From positions 124,001 through 188,000 of the forward strand of contig CAVZBZ010000004.1 of the NCBI GenBank assembly GCA_963773665.1: a stretch of DNA of 64,000 bases, given 5' to 3'. The position numbers were made by a program, and so were the translations under genes. Below are positions 47,802-58,369 of this stretch, piece by piece. The notes beneath the pieces were generated by a model that searched no databases, was not told the DNA's origin, and was given only the letters and a program-made list of their open reading frames with translations. This stretch comes from DATJLY01 sp963773665. Its GTDB lineage: Bacteria > Pseudomonadota > Alphaproteobacteria > ATCC43930 > CGMCC-115725. How positions within the stretch are numbered: position 1 is the stretch's first letter; each line of letters begins with the position of its first letter.

Positions 47802-49616
47802 ATGAAAAAGGTCGATTTCGCCAACGAGCCGCAAGGCATCGAGAAGCCGCTCCCGTCGGAGGGCAAGACCCATTGGGGCAGCGACGCCATGGCCGAGGTG
47901 ATCCGCGCCCTCGACATTCCCTATGTGGCGCTCAATCCCGGCTCCTCCTATCGCGGGCTCCATGACAGCCTCGTCAACAAGCTCGGCAACGAGAAGCCGC
48001 AGATGCTGCTCTGCCTGCACGAGGAGGCGGCGGTGGCGATCGCCCATGGCTGGGCCAAGGTGACGGAAAAGCCGATGCTTGCCGTCGTCCACGCCAATGT
48101 CGGGCTGATGCACGGCTCGATGGCGGTCTACAACGCCTGGTGCGACCGCGCGCCGATGGTGCTGCTGGGGGCCAACGGGCCGACCGATGCGGCGATGCGG
48201 CGGCCGTGGATCGACTGGATCCACACGACGCGCGACAACGGCGCCTTCATCCGCAATTTCACCAAGTGGGACGACCAGCCGGCCTCGATTCGCAGCGGCC
48301 TATGAATCGGTCCTGCGCGCGCGCAAGATCGCGGCAACGAGCGCCCAAGGGGCCGACCTATGTCGTGCTCGATGTCGGGCTCCAGGAGCTGAAGCTCGAC
48401 GCGGTCCCGGCGGTGCCGGAGCCGCGGCGCTATCTGCCGCCGGAGCCGGTCGGGCCGTCGTCGCAACAGGCCGAGGCCGCGGCGAAAATGCTCCTCGGGG
48501 CCGAGCGGCCGCTCATCCTCATGGGCCGCGTCAGCCGCAGCGAGAGCGCCTGGGCCGAGCGCGTGAAGCTTGCCGAGGCGCTGGGCGCGGTCGTGCTCAC
48601 CGACCTGAAGCTCGCCGCGGCATTCCCGACCGATCATCCGCTTTTGGGCTCGCCGCCAGGCACGTTCCAGAGCGGCATCGGCGCAGAGCTGGTGCGCAAT
48701 GCCGACGCGATCCTGCTGCTCGACTGGGTCGATCCCGCGGGCACGTTCAAGAGCACCTACAAGAACGAGCCGGTCGGCGCGACCGTGATCAACGTCTCGC
48801 TCGACCAGCATCTGCATCGCGGCTGGAGCATGGATTACCAGGGCCTGCCGCCCGTCGATCTGCAGATCATGGCCGACACCGACCCGACGGTGAGCGCGAT
48901 CCTCGCCGCCGCGGCCAAGGCGGGCGGGCGCAAGAAGCCGGCCTGGCCCAACCGCAAGCCGTTCCAGCGCCAGCAGGTCGCGATGGGCGACGCGGCGGGA
49001 CCGATCGCCGTGCCGATGCTCGCCGCGGCGATGCAGCAGGCGGTCGAGGGCCGCACCATCAGCCTCATCCGCCACCCGCTGTCCTGGGCCGGCCATTTGT
49101 GGCCGATGAAGCACCCGCTCGGACCATCTCGGCAGCGACGGCGGCGGCGGCGTCGGCTCGGGCCCGGGCACGACGGTGGGCGCGGCCCTCGCGCTCCGCG
49201 GCAGCGGCCGGCTGCCGGTCGCGATCCTGGGCGACGGCGATTTCATGATGGGCAACAGCGCCATCTGGACGGCCGTCCATTATCGCATCCCGTTCCTCGT
49301 CGTCATCGCCAACAACCGCTCCTTCTATAATGACGAGCTGCACCAGGAGCGCATGGCGAAGGAGCGCGGCCGGCCGGTCGAGAACAAGTGGATCGGCCAG
49401 CAGATGAAGGGGCCGGAGATCGATCTCGCCATGATCGCGCGGGCGCAGGGCGCCACCGGCTTCGGGCCGGTGACCAAGCTCGGCGACCTTGCCGGAACGC
49501 TCGAGAAGGCGGTGAACGCAGCGGCCGCGGGCGAGGTGGTGGTGGTCGATGTCCGGGTCGAGCCCGGCTACGACCAGGCCTCCTCGGCGGCGATCACGCG
49601 TGCGCCCGGTACCTGA
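47802..49616 (+). pseudogene. ThDP-dependent enzyme (benzoylformate decarboxylase/acetolactate synthase-like), three frameshifts as written
   Basis: Joined frames give about 603 residues. The N-terminus has the ThDP-proton glutamate in CLHEEAAVAIAHGWAK and NPGSSYRGLHDSL. The C-terminal ThDP-Mg site reads GDGDFMMGNSAIW followed later by VVIANN. This is a decarboxylase or carboligase of 2-oxo acids; the substrate is unknown. Shifts lie near 48288, 48345 and 49115, each +1 and each cured by removing one base. GGAGG precedes ATG 47802. The ABC importer follows 6 nt downstream, so it probably acts on the imported compound. Confidence 0.8.
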
Positions 49617-49622
49617 GAAGCG

Positions 49623-50488
49623 ATGAGTTTGACCGAGCTTGCCGCTTCCGGATCGGCGGGAGCGGCCCGCCCGCTTCTCGAAGTGGCGAACATCTCGAAG
49701 CGTTTCGAGACGGGAGAGGGTGTCGTGCACGCGCTCGACAACGTCTCGCTCGAGGTGCGGCAGGGCGAGTTCGTCGCGGTGATAGGCCCCTCGGGCTGCG
49801 GCAAGTCCACCTTGTTCAACATCATCGGCGGGCTGGTCGACGAGTATGAGGGAACGCGTGCGCGTCGCCGGCGCCGAGATCGGCGGCTCGCACCGCGAGA
49901 TCGGCATGGTGTTCCAGGAGGAATCGACATTCCCCTGGCGCACCACGCTCGAGAACGTGGTGTTTCCGCTGGAAGCCGCGGGCATGCCCAAGCCGCAGCG
50001 GCTCGAGCGCGCCACGCGCGCTGGTGCGGCTCGTCGGGCTCGAAGGGTTCGAGAACCGCTATCCGGCGGAGCTTTCTGGCGGCATGCGCCAGCGCACCGC
50101 GCTTGCCCGCACGCTCGCCTTCGAGCCCAAGATCCTGCTGATGGACGAGCCGTTCGCCGCATTGGACGAGCAGACGCGGCTCCTTCTCGGCGACAAGCTG
50201 CTGCTGATCCAGGCGCAGCTGAAGCAGACGACGCTGCTCATCACGCACAACATCGCCGAGGCGGTGCAGCTTGCCGACCGCGTCGTGGTGATGACCTATC
50301 GGCCGGGACGGGTGAAGCGCGTCGTCAAGGTCGAACTGCCGCGGCCGCGCACCTCCGAGATCATCGGCAGCGACCAGTTCGGCCGCTATGTCGCGACGAT
50401 CTGGGCCGATTTGCGCGAGGAAGCATCGAAGGGCTTGAGCGAAAGCGAGGCCGCGGTCGCCTTGCGCCCACCGGGGAGGGACGAATGA
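49623..50488 (+). pseudogene. ABC transporter ATPase (nitrate/sulfonate/taurine-type), two frameshifts as written
   Basis: Joined frames give about 287 residues with Walker A IGPSGCGKSTLFNII, Q-loop MVFQEESTFPWRTTLENV, signature ELSGGMRQRTALAR and Walker B ILLMDEPFAALDEQ. Shifts occur near 49850 and 50018, both +1. The family energises uptake of small sulfonates, nitrate or similar anions. The stop overlaps the ATG of the first binding protein. Confidence 0.88.
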
Positions 50489-51441
50489 AGCTGCGTCTTC
50501 TGCCGCTTGCCGCGGCGCTCGCGCTCGCCGCCGTGCAATCGCACGCGGAAACGATAAAGCTGGCGCTGCCGCAGAAAGGCAACTGGGACACCGAGATCGC
50601 CGAATGGGGCGCGAAGCAGGGCTTCTTCAAGGCCGAGAAGATCGATCTCGACGTGATCTATACCGCGGGCGGCGCCACGACCGAGCAGGCGGTGATCTCG
50701 GGCAGCGTCGACATGGCGGTCGCGACCGGCATCCTCGGCATCGTCTCGGCCTATGTCAAAGGCGCGCCGGTGCGCATCATCTCGGCCGAGATGACCGGCG
50801 TGCCGGACATGTATTTCTATGCGCTTGCCTCGAGCGGCATCAAGAGCATGAAGGACGCGCACGGCAAGACGATCGGCTACAGCAATCCGGGCTCGTCGAG
50901 CAACCTTGTGACGCTGGCGCTGCTGCGGCAGGCGGGCGTCACCGACGGCAAGCCGGTCGCGGCCGGCGCCATTCCGGCGGTGATGACGCAAGTCTTGTCG
51001 GGCCAGCTCGACATCGGCCATGCCGCGCCGCCGATCGGATTGCCCGAGATCAAGGACGGCAACATCGTCGTCATCGCGCACGCCAACGACCTGCCCGAGG
51101 TGCGCGGCGAGACGGTGCGGGTCAATGTCGTCAATCTCGGCTTTTTGCAGGCGCACCGCGACACGGTCGTGCGCTTCATGAAGGCGTACGAGCGCTCGCG
51201 GCAATGGACCTTTTCCGGCGATCCCAAGGTCATCGAGTATTACGCCGAGGGCCTTAGCGTCTCGCCCGAGCTCGCGACCGAGGCGATGAAGGTCTACACC
51301 AAGGATTCTGAGGAGCCGTTCGCGATCAAGGGCCTCGGCGCCACGCTGCGCGACGCCTGGGAATTCAAGCGGATCCCGAAAGAGCTGAAGCCCGACGACG
51401 TGAAGGGCCTCATCGACATCGTGTGGCGGCCGGGCCAGTAA
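50485..51441 (+). CDS. ABC transporter substrate-binding protein 1 (SsuA/TauA-like)
   Basis: The 318-residue periplasmic protein has a signal peptide ending in SHAE and the NMT1/SsuA fold: WDTEIAEWGAKQGFFKAEKI, EQAVISGSVDMAVATG, GYSNPGSSSNLVTLALLR. It is closely paralogous to binding protein 3 of the same operon. It presents substrate to the two permeases. Confidence 0.9.
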   Translation: MKLRLLPLAAALALAAVQSHAETIKLALPQKGNWDTEIAEWGAKQGFFKAEKIDLDVIYTAGGATTEQAVISGSVDMAVATGILGIVSAYVKGAPVRIISAEMTGVPDMYFYALASSGIKSMKDAHGKTIGYSNPGSSSNLVTLALLRQAGVTDGKPVAAGAIPAVMTQVLSGQLDIGHAAPPIGLPEIKDGNIVVIAHANDLPEVRGETVRVNVVNLGFLQAHRDTVVRFMKAYERSRQWTFSGDPKVIEYYAEGLSVSPELATEAMKVYTKDSEEPFAIKGLGATLRDAWEFKRIPKELKPDDVKGLIDIVWRPGQ

Positions 51442-51452
51442 GGAGACAGGCG

Positions 51453-52451
51453 ATGAACCGTATCTGGGGGATCGTTACGTCGATCGCGGCTCTGGCGCTC
51501 GCCGGCGGCGCGCAGGCAGCCGACAAGGTCACGATCGGACAGGTCCTGAGCCTCGCGCAGTCGCCCTACTACATCGCCATCGAGAAGGGCTACATGGCGA
51601 AGGAGGGGATCGAGATCGATTCGAGCGCCTTCCGCGGCGGACAGGACATGGTCTCCTCGCTCGCGACCGGCCAGCTCGATATCGGCCTTGGCGCCTTCAA
51701 CGCGGGCTTCTTCAACGCCGCGAACCAGGGGCTCGATCTGCGCGCCGTGGCGGCCATGGGCTACCAGCCGAGCCCGGTGATCGCGACGCCGCCGCTGGTG
51801 CGAAAGGAGCTGTGGGACAGCGGCGCCATCCGCAGCGGCAAGGACCTGAAAGGCCGCAAGGTCGGCGTCAACACGCCGGGCGCCACGCCCGAATACACCT
51901 TGTCGCTCATCCTCGAGAAATACGGCATGACGCTCAAGGACGTGGACGAGACCATGCTGGGCTTTCCGCAGATGGTGCTGGCGCTCGACAACAAGGCGGT
52001 CGACGTGGCCTTCGTTTCGGCGCCGTTCCATGCGATCCCGCTGCGCGAGGGGACAGCCGTCCTGCTGCAGCCCGACGCGGGCGTCACGGCGGGCGACATC
52101 ACCACGGTCGCGTTCTTCAGCGGCAAGTTCCTGCGCGAGCGGCCCGATGTCGGCGTGCGCTTCCTGCGCGCGGTGGTGGAAGGCGCGAAGGAGACGCAAG
52201 GCGCCTACAACAAGGATCCGGCGATCGCCGCGATCCTCGCCAAGGCGACCGGCCTGAAGCTCGCCGACATCGAGGCGAGCATCACCTTCGCCTTCGACAA
52301 GAAGCTCGACATCGACCGCTTCCGCGACAGCATCCGACGCCAGGAGAAGCAGCACATGATCGACGGACGCCTCGACTACACGACGCCGGTCCCGATCGAT
52401 CACATCATCGACGACAGCCCGATCAAGCGGGCCGAAACCGCCGCCAAGTGA
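51453..52451 (+). CDS. ABC transporter substrate-binding protein 2 (SsuA/TauA-like)
   Basis: The 332-residue protein has a signal peptide ending in AQAAD and the same fold (SPYYIAIEKGYMAKEG, SSLATGQLDIGLGAFNAGFF, GVNTPGATPEYTLSLIL) but is far more diverged from proteins 1 and 3 than they are from each other. AAGGAGA precedes ATG 51453. It may bind a related but different ligand. Confidence 0.9.
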   Translation: MNRIWGIVTSIAALALAGGAQAADKVTIGQVLSLAQSPYYIAIEKGYMAKEGIEIDSSAFRGGQDMVSSLATGQLDIGLGAFNAGFFNAANQGLDLRAVAAMGYQPSPVIATPPLVRKELWDSGAIRSGKDLKGRKVGVNTPGATPEYTLSLILEKYGMTLKDVDETMLGFPQMVLALDNKAVDVAFVSAPFHAIPLREGTAVLLQPDAGVTAGDITTVAFFSGKFLRERPDVGVRFLRAVVEGAKETQGAYNKDPAIAAILAKATGLKLADIEASITFAFDKKLDIDRFRDSIRRQEKQHMIDGRLDYTTPVPIDHIIDDSPIKRAETAAK

Positions 52452-52474
52452 CCATTGCCAATCCCCAGGAGGAA

Positions 52475-53440
52475 ATGATGAAGAAGACCACTGCCATCGT
52501 TCTCGCCCTTGCCGTTGCCGGGACGCCCGCGCTCGCCGGCGCCGCCGAGACCGTGAAGGTCGCGGTGCCGCAGCGCGGCGCATGGGACACCTCGTTCACC
52601 GAGCTCGGCGTCGGCCAGGGCTTCTTCAAGAAGCAGGGGCTCGACATCGAGATCACGTATACCGAGGGCGGCGCCACGAACGAGCAGGCGGTGATCTCGG
52701 GCAGCGTCGATGTCGCGGTGGCGACGGGCTTCCTCGGCATGCTCGCGGCTTATGTCAAAGGCGCGCCGGTGCGCATCATCTCGCCCGAGGCGACGGGCTC
52801 GCCCGACATTTTCTGGTACGTGAAGGCGGATGGCCCGATCAAGAGCATGAAGGACCTGCACGGCAAGACCGTGTCGTTCTCCAATCCCGGCTCATCGAGC
52901 AACCTCATCCTGCTGACGCTCCTGAAGGAAGCCGGTGTCACGGACGCGAAGGTCATTCCGGTCGGCGCCGCGCCCAACGGCCTGCCGCAGGTGATGACCG
53001 GGCAGATCGACGCCTCGTGGAGCACGCCGCCCACCGGATTGAAGGAGCTTAAGGCGAACGAGATCCGCATGATCGCGCGCGGCAACGATTCGCCCGACGT
53101 GAAGAACGAGACGGTGCGCGTCAATGCCGTCAACCTCAACTTCCTTCAGGCGCACCGCGCCGCCGTGGTCGGCTTCATGAAAGGCTACAAGGAATCGGTC
53201 GATTGGGCCTATTCCGGCGAGCCGGCGCTCGAAGCCTATGCCAAGCTTTCGAACCAGCCGCTCGAACAGGTGAAATACGCGAACAAGGAATTCCAGACGA
53301 AGGATGAGGACCAGGTCGAAGCGATCAAGGGCGAGGATCGCGTGCTCGCCGAGGCGCTTGCCGCAAAACGCATCCCGCACGCGATGACGCACGACGACAT
53401 CAAGGGCGTGTACGATTTCGTGCTGAAGCAGGGGTCGTAG
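52475..53440 (+). CDS. ABC transporter substrate-binding protein 3, paralogue of protein 1
   Basis: The 321-residue protein starts with a leader (TAIVLALAVAGTPALAGAAE) and closely matches protein 1, e.g. EQAVISGSVDVAVATGFLG against EQAVISGSVDMAVATGILG; the DNA is also nearly identical there. This indicates a duplication within the operon. CAGGAGG lies just before tandem ATGs at 52475 and 52478. Confidence 0.9.
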   Translation: MMKKTTAIVLALAVAGTPALAGAAETVKVAVPQRGAWDTSFTELGVGQGFFKKQGLDIEITYTEGGATNEQAVISGSVDVAVATGFLGMLAAYVKGAPVRIISPEATGSPDIFWYVKADGPIKSMKDLHGKTVSFSNPGSSSNLILLTLLKEAGVTDAKVIPVGAAPNGLPQVMTGQIDASWSTPPTGLKELKANEIRMIARGNDSPDVKNETVRVNAVNLNFLQAHRAAVVGFMKGYKESVDWAYSGEPALEAYAKLSNQPLEQVKYANKEFQTKDEDQVEAIKGEDRVLAEALAAKRIPHAMTHDDIKGVYDFVLKQGS

Positions 53441-53445
53441 CCGGC

Positions 53446-54234
53446 ATGGCGACTGCCGCCGTTCCCGCACGATCCCGCAGCGCGCCGCGAGCGTTCCTCA
53501 CCCCGGCGCTCGCCGGCGTCGCCACCATCGCCGTGCTTCTTGCGATCTGGCAGGTCTGCGTCGATGCCGGATGGTGGAACAAGCTGATCGCGCCGGCGCC
53601 GACCTCGATCTTCGAAGGCCTGGCCCCGCTTTTCGCCGACGAGGGGCTCGCCGTCCGCTTCCTGCAAACGCTGGCCGAAACGGCCGCCGCCTCGCTTCTC
53701 ACGATCGCCGCCGGCGTGCCGCTGGGGCTGTGGCTCCATCGCTCGCGCTGGGCGGGGCGCGCCTATTTCAACTGGGTCGCCAGCATCGCCGCGGCACCGG
53801 TCGTGCTGCTCTATCCGCTCTTCCTCGTGATCTTCGGGCGCAACGCCTCGACCATCGTCGCGATGAGCTTTTGCACCGGCATCACCTCGATCATCCTCAA
53901 GACCAAGGAGGGGCTCGACGGCACGCGGCCGGTGCTGATCGATGTCGGGCGCAGCTTCGGTTTGACGCGCGCGCAGCTGTTCTGGAAGATCATGTTCCCG
54001 GCCGCGGTGCCGACCATCGCGACGGGCGTGCGGCTTGGCGTCATCTATTGCCTCATCAGCGTCGTCGGCGTCGAGTTCCTGATAAATTTCGGCGGCATGG
54101 GCGAGCTCATCGACGATCTTGCCGACCGCTGGGAAATTCCGATGATGTTCGGCGCGATCCTGTTCGTGATGCTGACCAGCGTCGGCTTCTTCTGGGTGAC
54201 GGAGAAGGCGGAGAGATGGCTGAGGCCCATGTGA
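53446..54234 (+). CDS. ABC transporter permease 1
   Basis: The 262-residue integral membrane protein has about six helices and the EAA-type cytoplasmic loop DVGRSFGLTRAQLFWKIMFP (about 165-184), where the ATPase docks. It is of the SsuC/TauC type. It overlaps permease 2 by 19 nt. Confidence 0.9.
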   Translation: MATAAVPARSRSAPRAFLTPALAGVATIAVLLAIWQVCVDAGWWNKLIAPAPTSIFEGLAPLFADEGLAVRFLQTLAETAAASLLTIAAGVPLGLWLHRSRWAGRAYFNWVASIAAAPVVLLYPLFLVIFGRNASTIVAMSFCTGITSIILKTKEGLDGTRPVLIDVGRSFGLTRAQLFWKIMFPAAVPTIATGVRLGVIYCLISVVGVEFLINFGGMGELIDDLADRWEIPMMFGAILFVMLTSVGFFWVTEKAERWLRPM

Positions 54235-55010
54235 TCGAGAGCGCCGCGCCCGCGACCCACGCGCGCCGGCGGCCGCGGATCGCGCTCATCCGGATCGCGA
54301 CGCTCCTGGCGCTGTGGGCGGTGTGGGAAGGGGCGTCGGCGTCGGGCCTGCTCTATCGCGGCGTGGTGCCGTCCTCGTTCAAGATCATGGGCGCGCTCGT
54401 CCACGAGATCGTGAGCGGCACTTTCTACTGGAATCTCGAATTCACGCTGCTCGAGGTCCTGGTGTCGATCGCGATCGGGTGCGGCGGCGGCGTGGTCGTG
54501 GGATTGGCGCTTGGCGCCAACCGCTTCGCCGGGCAGGCCTACGAGCGCTATGTGCAATACATGGCGCCGACGCCGAAGATCGTGTTCCTGCCGGTGCTGC
54601 TCGTGCTGTTCGGCGTGGGCGCGGGGTCGAAGATCGCGATGGGCTCCCTCTCCTGCTTCTTTCCGATGGCGCTTTCCGTAGCGGCCGGCGTCCGCCTCGT
54701 CGATCCGGTGCTGCTGCGCGTCGGCAGAAGCTTCAATCTCACGCGGGCGCAGATGGTGCGCATGATCTATCTGCCGGCGCTCGTGCCGCCGATCGCGACC
54801 GGGCTGCGCATCGGATTGGGCGTCGCGATCATCGGCTGCCTCCTGGCCGAGCTCAAGATGTCGAACCGGGGCTTGGGCTTCATGATCATGCAGTATTACG
54901 CGCAGTTCCGCACGCCGCAGATGTACGCGATCCTGATCGTCATGTTCGCGATCGCGGTGCTCACGAACGCGGTCGTCGCACGGGTGTTCCGCCTGCGCGG
55001 CACGTCCTAG
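54216..55010 (+). CDS. ABC transporter permease 2
   Basis: The 264-residue protein is related to permease 1, with the EAA loop RVGRSFNLTRAQMVRMIYLP and about six membrane helices. The two permeases probably pair as a heterodimer. It is the last gene of the ThDP enzyme/ABC operon. Confidence 0.9.
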   Translation: MAEAHVIESAAPATHARRRPRIALIRIATLLALWAVWEGASASGLLYRGVVPSSFKIMGALVHEIVSGTFYWNLEFTLLEVLVSIAIGCGGGVVVGLALGANRFAGQAYERYVQYMAPTPKIVFLPVLLVLFGVGAGSKIAMGSLSCFFPMALSVAAGVRLVDPVLLRVGRSFNLTRAQMVRMIYLPALVPPIATGLRIGLGVAIIGCLLAELKMSNRGLGFMIMQYYAQFRTPQMYAILIVMFAIAVLTNAVVARVFRLRGTS

Positions 55011-55345
55011 CCTTCAGCCCGAAAGGATCGGAGACCGCGCCCCAAAGAGCGACAGGGCGCGCGCGCCGCCGCACCTGTCGCTTCCAGCACAAAACACGGA
55101 TTTGACAGAGTTGCGAAACCCTGAATTTTGGGTAATCTTGACTGCGACTGCCCAGTTCAGGCGACGGTTATTTGATTAATACGGCGAGATCATTCGTCTC
55201 GGGTCAAGGCTCGTAGATGGTGGGCATGCGGCGGGGGCTGTTAGCTGGGATCTGCGCAATCTGGCGCCGGCAATTTCCCTTGCGCACATGACGGCGCAAT
55301 ACGCACCGATCCGGCAGCAGATCGTTCGTGGGAAGGCTTGAAATC
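55011..55345. other. intergenic region with a decayed copy of the downstream gene's start
   Basis: This 335-nt gap carries no gene. A block at 55264-55292 (GCGCCGGCAATTTCCCTTGC and onward) recurs with two mismatches at 55388-55416, inside the signal peptide of the following secreted protein. Flanking pieces (CGCAATCTGG before, ATGACGGCGCA and GATCCGGCAG after) also echo that gene's start in order. The 5' part (55011-55240) shows no clear promoter hexamers. Confidence 0.5.
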
Positions 55346-58313
55346 ATGACGGGACGCAATCTGGCCTACCGTGCGGCGCGCATTCTCGCGCCGGCAATTT
55401 CCCTTGCGTTCATGACCGCCGGCGCCGAGGCGCAGCTGGTGAAGGGCCAGGTCATCTCGGGCCAGGCCAGCATCACCATGACGGCGCAGAGCGCGCTGAT
55501 CCAGCAGACGAGCCCGAAGGCGATCATCACCTGGGGCGCGTTCTCGATCCCGCAGAACTATTCGGTCGTGTTCCAGCAGCCGAGCGCGTCGGCGATCGCG
55601 CTGAACCGGGTGCTGGGCGGCAGCCCGTCATATCTCCTCGGCTCGCTGTCGGCGAACGGGCAGGTGTGGCTCATCAACCCGGCGGGGATCGTGACCGGTG
55701 CCGGGGCGCAGCTCTCGGCGGCGGGATTGCTGCTCTCGACGATCGGCATCAGCAACTCGAATTTCCTCGGCGGCAACTACGTGTTCGACCAGCCGGGCGC
55801 CGATGGCGCGGCGGTGCTGAACCACGGCAATATCGTGGCCTCGGGCGGCTACGCGATCCTGGCCGGCGAGCAGGTCGCGAATGACGGCGTGATCCGGGCG
55901 GCGCTGGGGAGCGTGGTCCTGGCCGGCGCCAAGACCTTTACGGTCGATTTCTCGGGCGACCGTCTCTTGAGCTTCGCGATCGCTGCGCCGGTCGATCAGG
56001 CGAATGGCGCGCTCGTTTCGAACAGCGGCACGATCGCGGCGGACGGGGGCACGGTCCTGCTGACGGCGGCGTCGGCCAAATCGGTGCTCGACAACGTCAT
56101 CAACACGAGCGGGATCGTCGAGGCGACGAGCGTCGCCAGCGTGGACGGCAAGATCGTGCTGATGGCGTCGGGCGGCGGCACCCAAGTCAGCGGCACGCTC
56201 GACGCCTCGGGCAAGCAGGCGGGGCAGACCGGCGGCGAGGTCGATGTGCTGGGCGACGCCGTGACCTTGGCGTCGGGCGCCAAGATCGACGTGTCGGGCG
56301 ACGCGGGCGGCGGCACGGCGTTGATCGGCGGCAATTTTCACGGCGCGGGGCCGCAGGCCAACGCGCAGACGACCACGGTTTCGCAAGGCTCCCTCATCGT
56401 CGCCGACGCGATCTCGACGGGCGACGGCGGCAGGGTTGCGGTGTGGTCGGACGACAGCACCGAGTTCGACGGCACGATCACGGCGCGCGGCGGCGCAGAA
56501 GGCGGCGACGGCGGCTTCGTCGAAACCTCGGGCCACGCGCTTACAGTCGATGGGTCGGTCACGACGCTCGCGCAGAACGGCACGAGCGGAACCTGGCTCC
56601 TCGATCCCGCCGATTTCACCATTTGCGCTTCGGGCTGCACCATAAGCCCGGACACGATCATCGCCGCGCTCGGCAGCACCGAGGTGATCGTCGAAGCGAC
56701 GATCGGCAACGGCGAGATCGCCGGCGGGAGTTCCGCCGCGCTCGGCAGTTCCACCGGCAACATCGTCGTTTCCGACCCGATCATCTATTCGAGCGCCAAT
56801 CAGCTGAGCCTTCTTGCCGAAGGCAACATCGCGGTGAACGCCAGCATCGAGAATTCCGGCACTGGCGCTCTCAACTTCATCTCCGGCTGGGACGGGATAA
56901 CGGGGCTCAGCGGTTCCTCGTTCTCGCTCGCGGCGGTCCTTACCAATCCGACATCCTATGGACGGAACGGCGGCAGCATCACCGATGCCACGTCGGTCAC
57001 CGTGGCGAGTTCTCGGCGGCACGACCACTTATGCGGGCAACATCGTCTATGCCGACCCCACCATCTCGTCGGGCACATTCACGGTCGGGCTGACCGCCGA
57101 CGGCGTACTCTACGATTCAACCTCGGGCATCGGCTTCCAGCGGGTTTCTGACCTTTACGATCCCCTCGCCCCGGGCGCCCCGCGCGATTCCTGGGGCATT
57201 TCCTACACCGGAACGATCACCGGTTCCGCGACGGCTAATACAGGGTCCGACGTCAACCAGACGCCGTTCGTGCTCAGCCTCACGGCGAATTCGGCGATTA
57301 TCCAGAACACGAGCAATGACGGCGCCATTTCACTGACACAAACCTACAGTTTCAGCGCCGCCAACGTGCTGCAGGTGAATGAATTGGTGACGAACACCAG
57401 CGGCGGGATCCTGACGGCGGTCGAGTTTCAGCGCGATGTCGATTGGGACGTTTATCCGACGGAATTCCAGGAGATCACGACGATCCCGGGCGTCGGATCG
57501 GATGGTCCGGCCGATCTCGGCGGCGGCATCAAGATCAGCGTCGGCACGCTCGCCGCCCGCGCCACGTCGAACTTCAATTATTTCTATGCCCTCAACACTA
57601 TCGGCGAATCGCCGACGTCACTCCAGACCCAGGTGGAGGGGCTGGGCGGCGCCTACGTCGTCTTGACCAACAGCTCCGACGGGGCTTGCCCAACCTGCGG
57701 GACGAATTCCGCGGCGATCGCGTACCAATCGGCCGGACAGGTGATCTCTGCGTCGTTCTATGGCTTCGAGTTGGCCGATCCCAGCGTCGCTTATTTCGAC
57801 ACTACGCCCTCTGGTCCGATAACGTTTTCGTCGTCGTCCACCACTACCAGCAGCGGCACCACGGGCGTGCCGGTGACCTATCTCGTCGCGCCGCCGCGGC
57901 CGGTGGTCTATTTCCCGCTGGGGACCGGGACCGAAACCGGGGGCTCGCCGCCGCCCGGATCGCTGCCGCCGCCGGGCGGCACCGGCTCCAGCGGCGGTTT
58001 CACCCTCGGCGGCTTGGACGACGGCCTCAAACTGGCCGATTCGGTCACCGGAACCGGCAGCGGCACGCCGGTCGATCCCGTCTTCGTCGTAAACTCGGTT
58101 GTACCCGCGACGCGTGCGGTAGCGCTGGGGCAATTGTCCTCTCATCAGATCAGCCCCGGCGTTTGGGTATCCAGTCCGACCAACGTCCAACATCCCGGCG
58201 CCAACGGCATCAGCAGTGGTAGTGTGGTCTTTTCCAGCGACGGCGCCTACCAGAGCCTGTCGCCAGGGGGCACAACCATCGTGTCTCCCGGGGGCACAAC
58301 CGTCGTACAGTAG
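55346..58313 (+). CDS. secreted filamentous-haemagglutinin-type protein, one frameshift as written
   Basis: Corrected, the product is about 988 residues. A signal peptide (to about residue 30, AGAEAQ) is followed by the two-partner-secretion domain: WGAFSIPQNYSVVFQQPSAS, NRVLGGSPSYLLGSLSANGQ, VWLINPAGIVTGAGAQLS, then beta-helical repeats rich in Gly, Ser, Thr. After the break near 57010 (+1) a different domain appears, with FQRVSDLYDPLAPG and VEFQRDVDWDVYPTEF, resembling secreted surface proteins of other families. The tail repeats SPGGTT. No TpsB-type outer-membrane partner gene is nearby. Confidence 0.8.
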
Positions 58314-58369
58314 ACGGGAACACGCGGGCGGGTCTTTCAGGACGAAGCGCGCGATGGCTTAGCGGCGCC

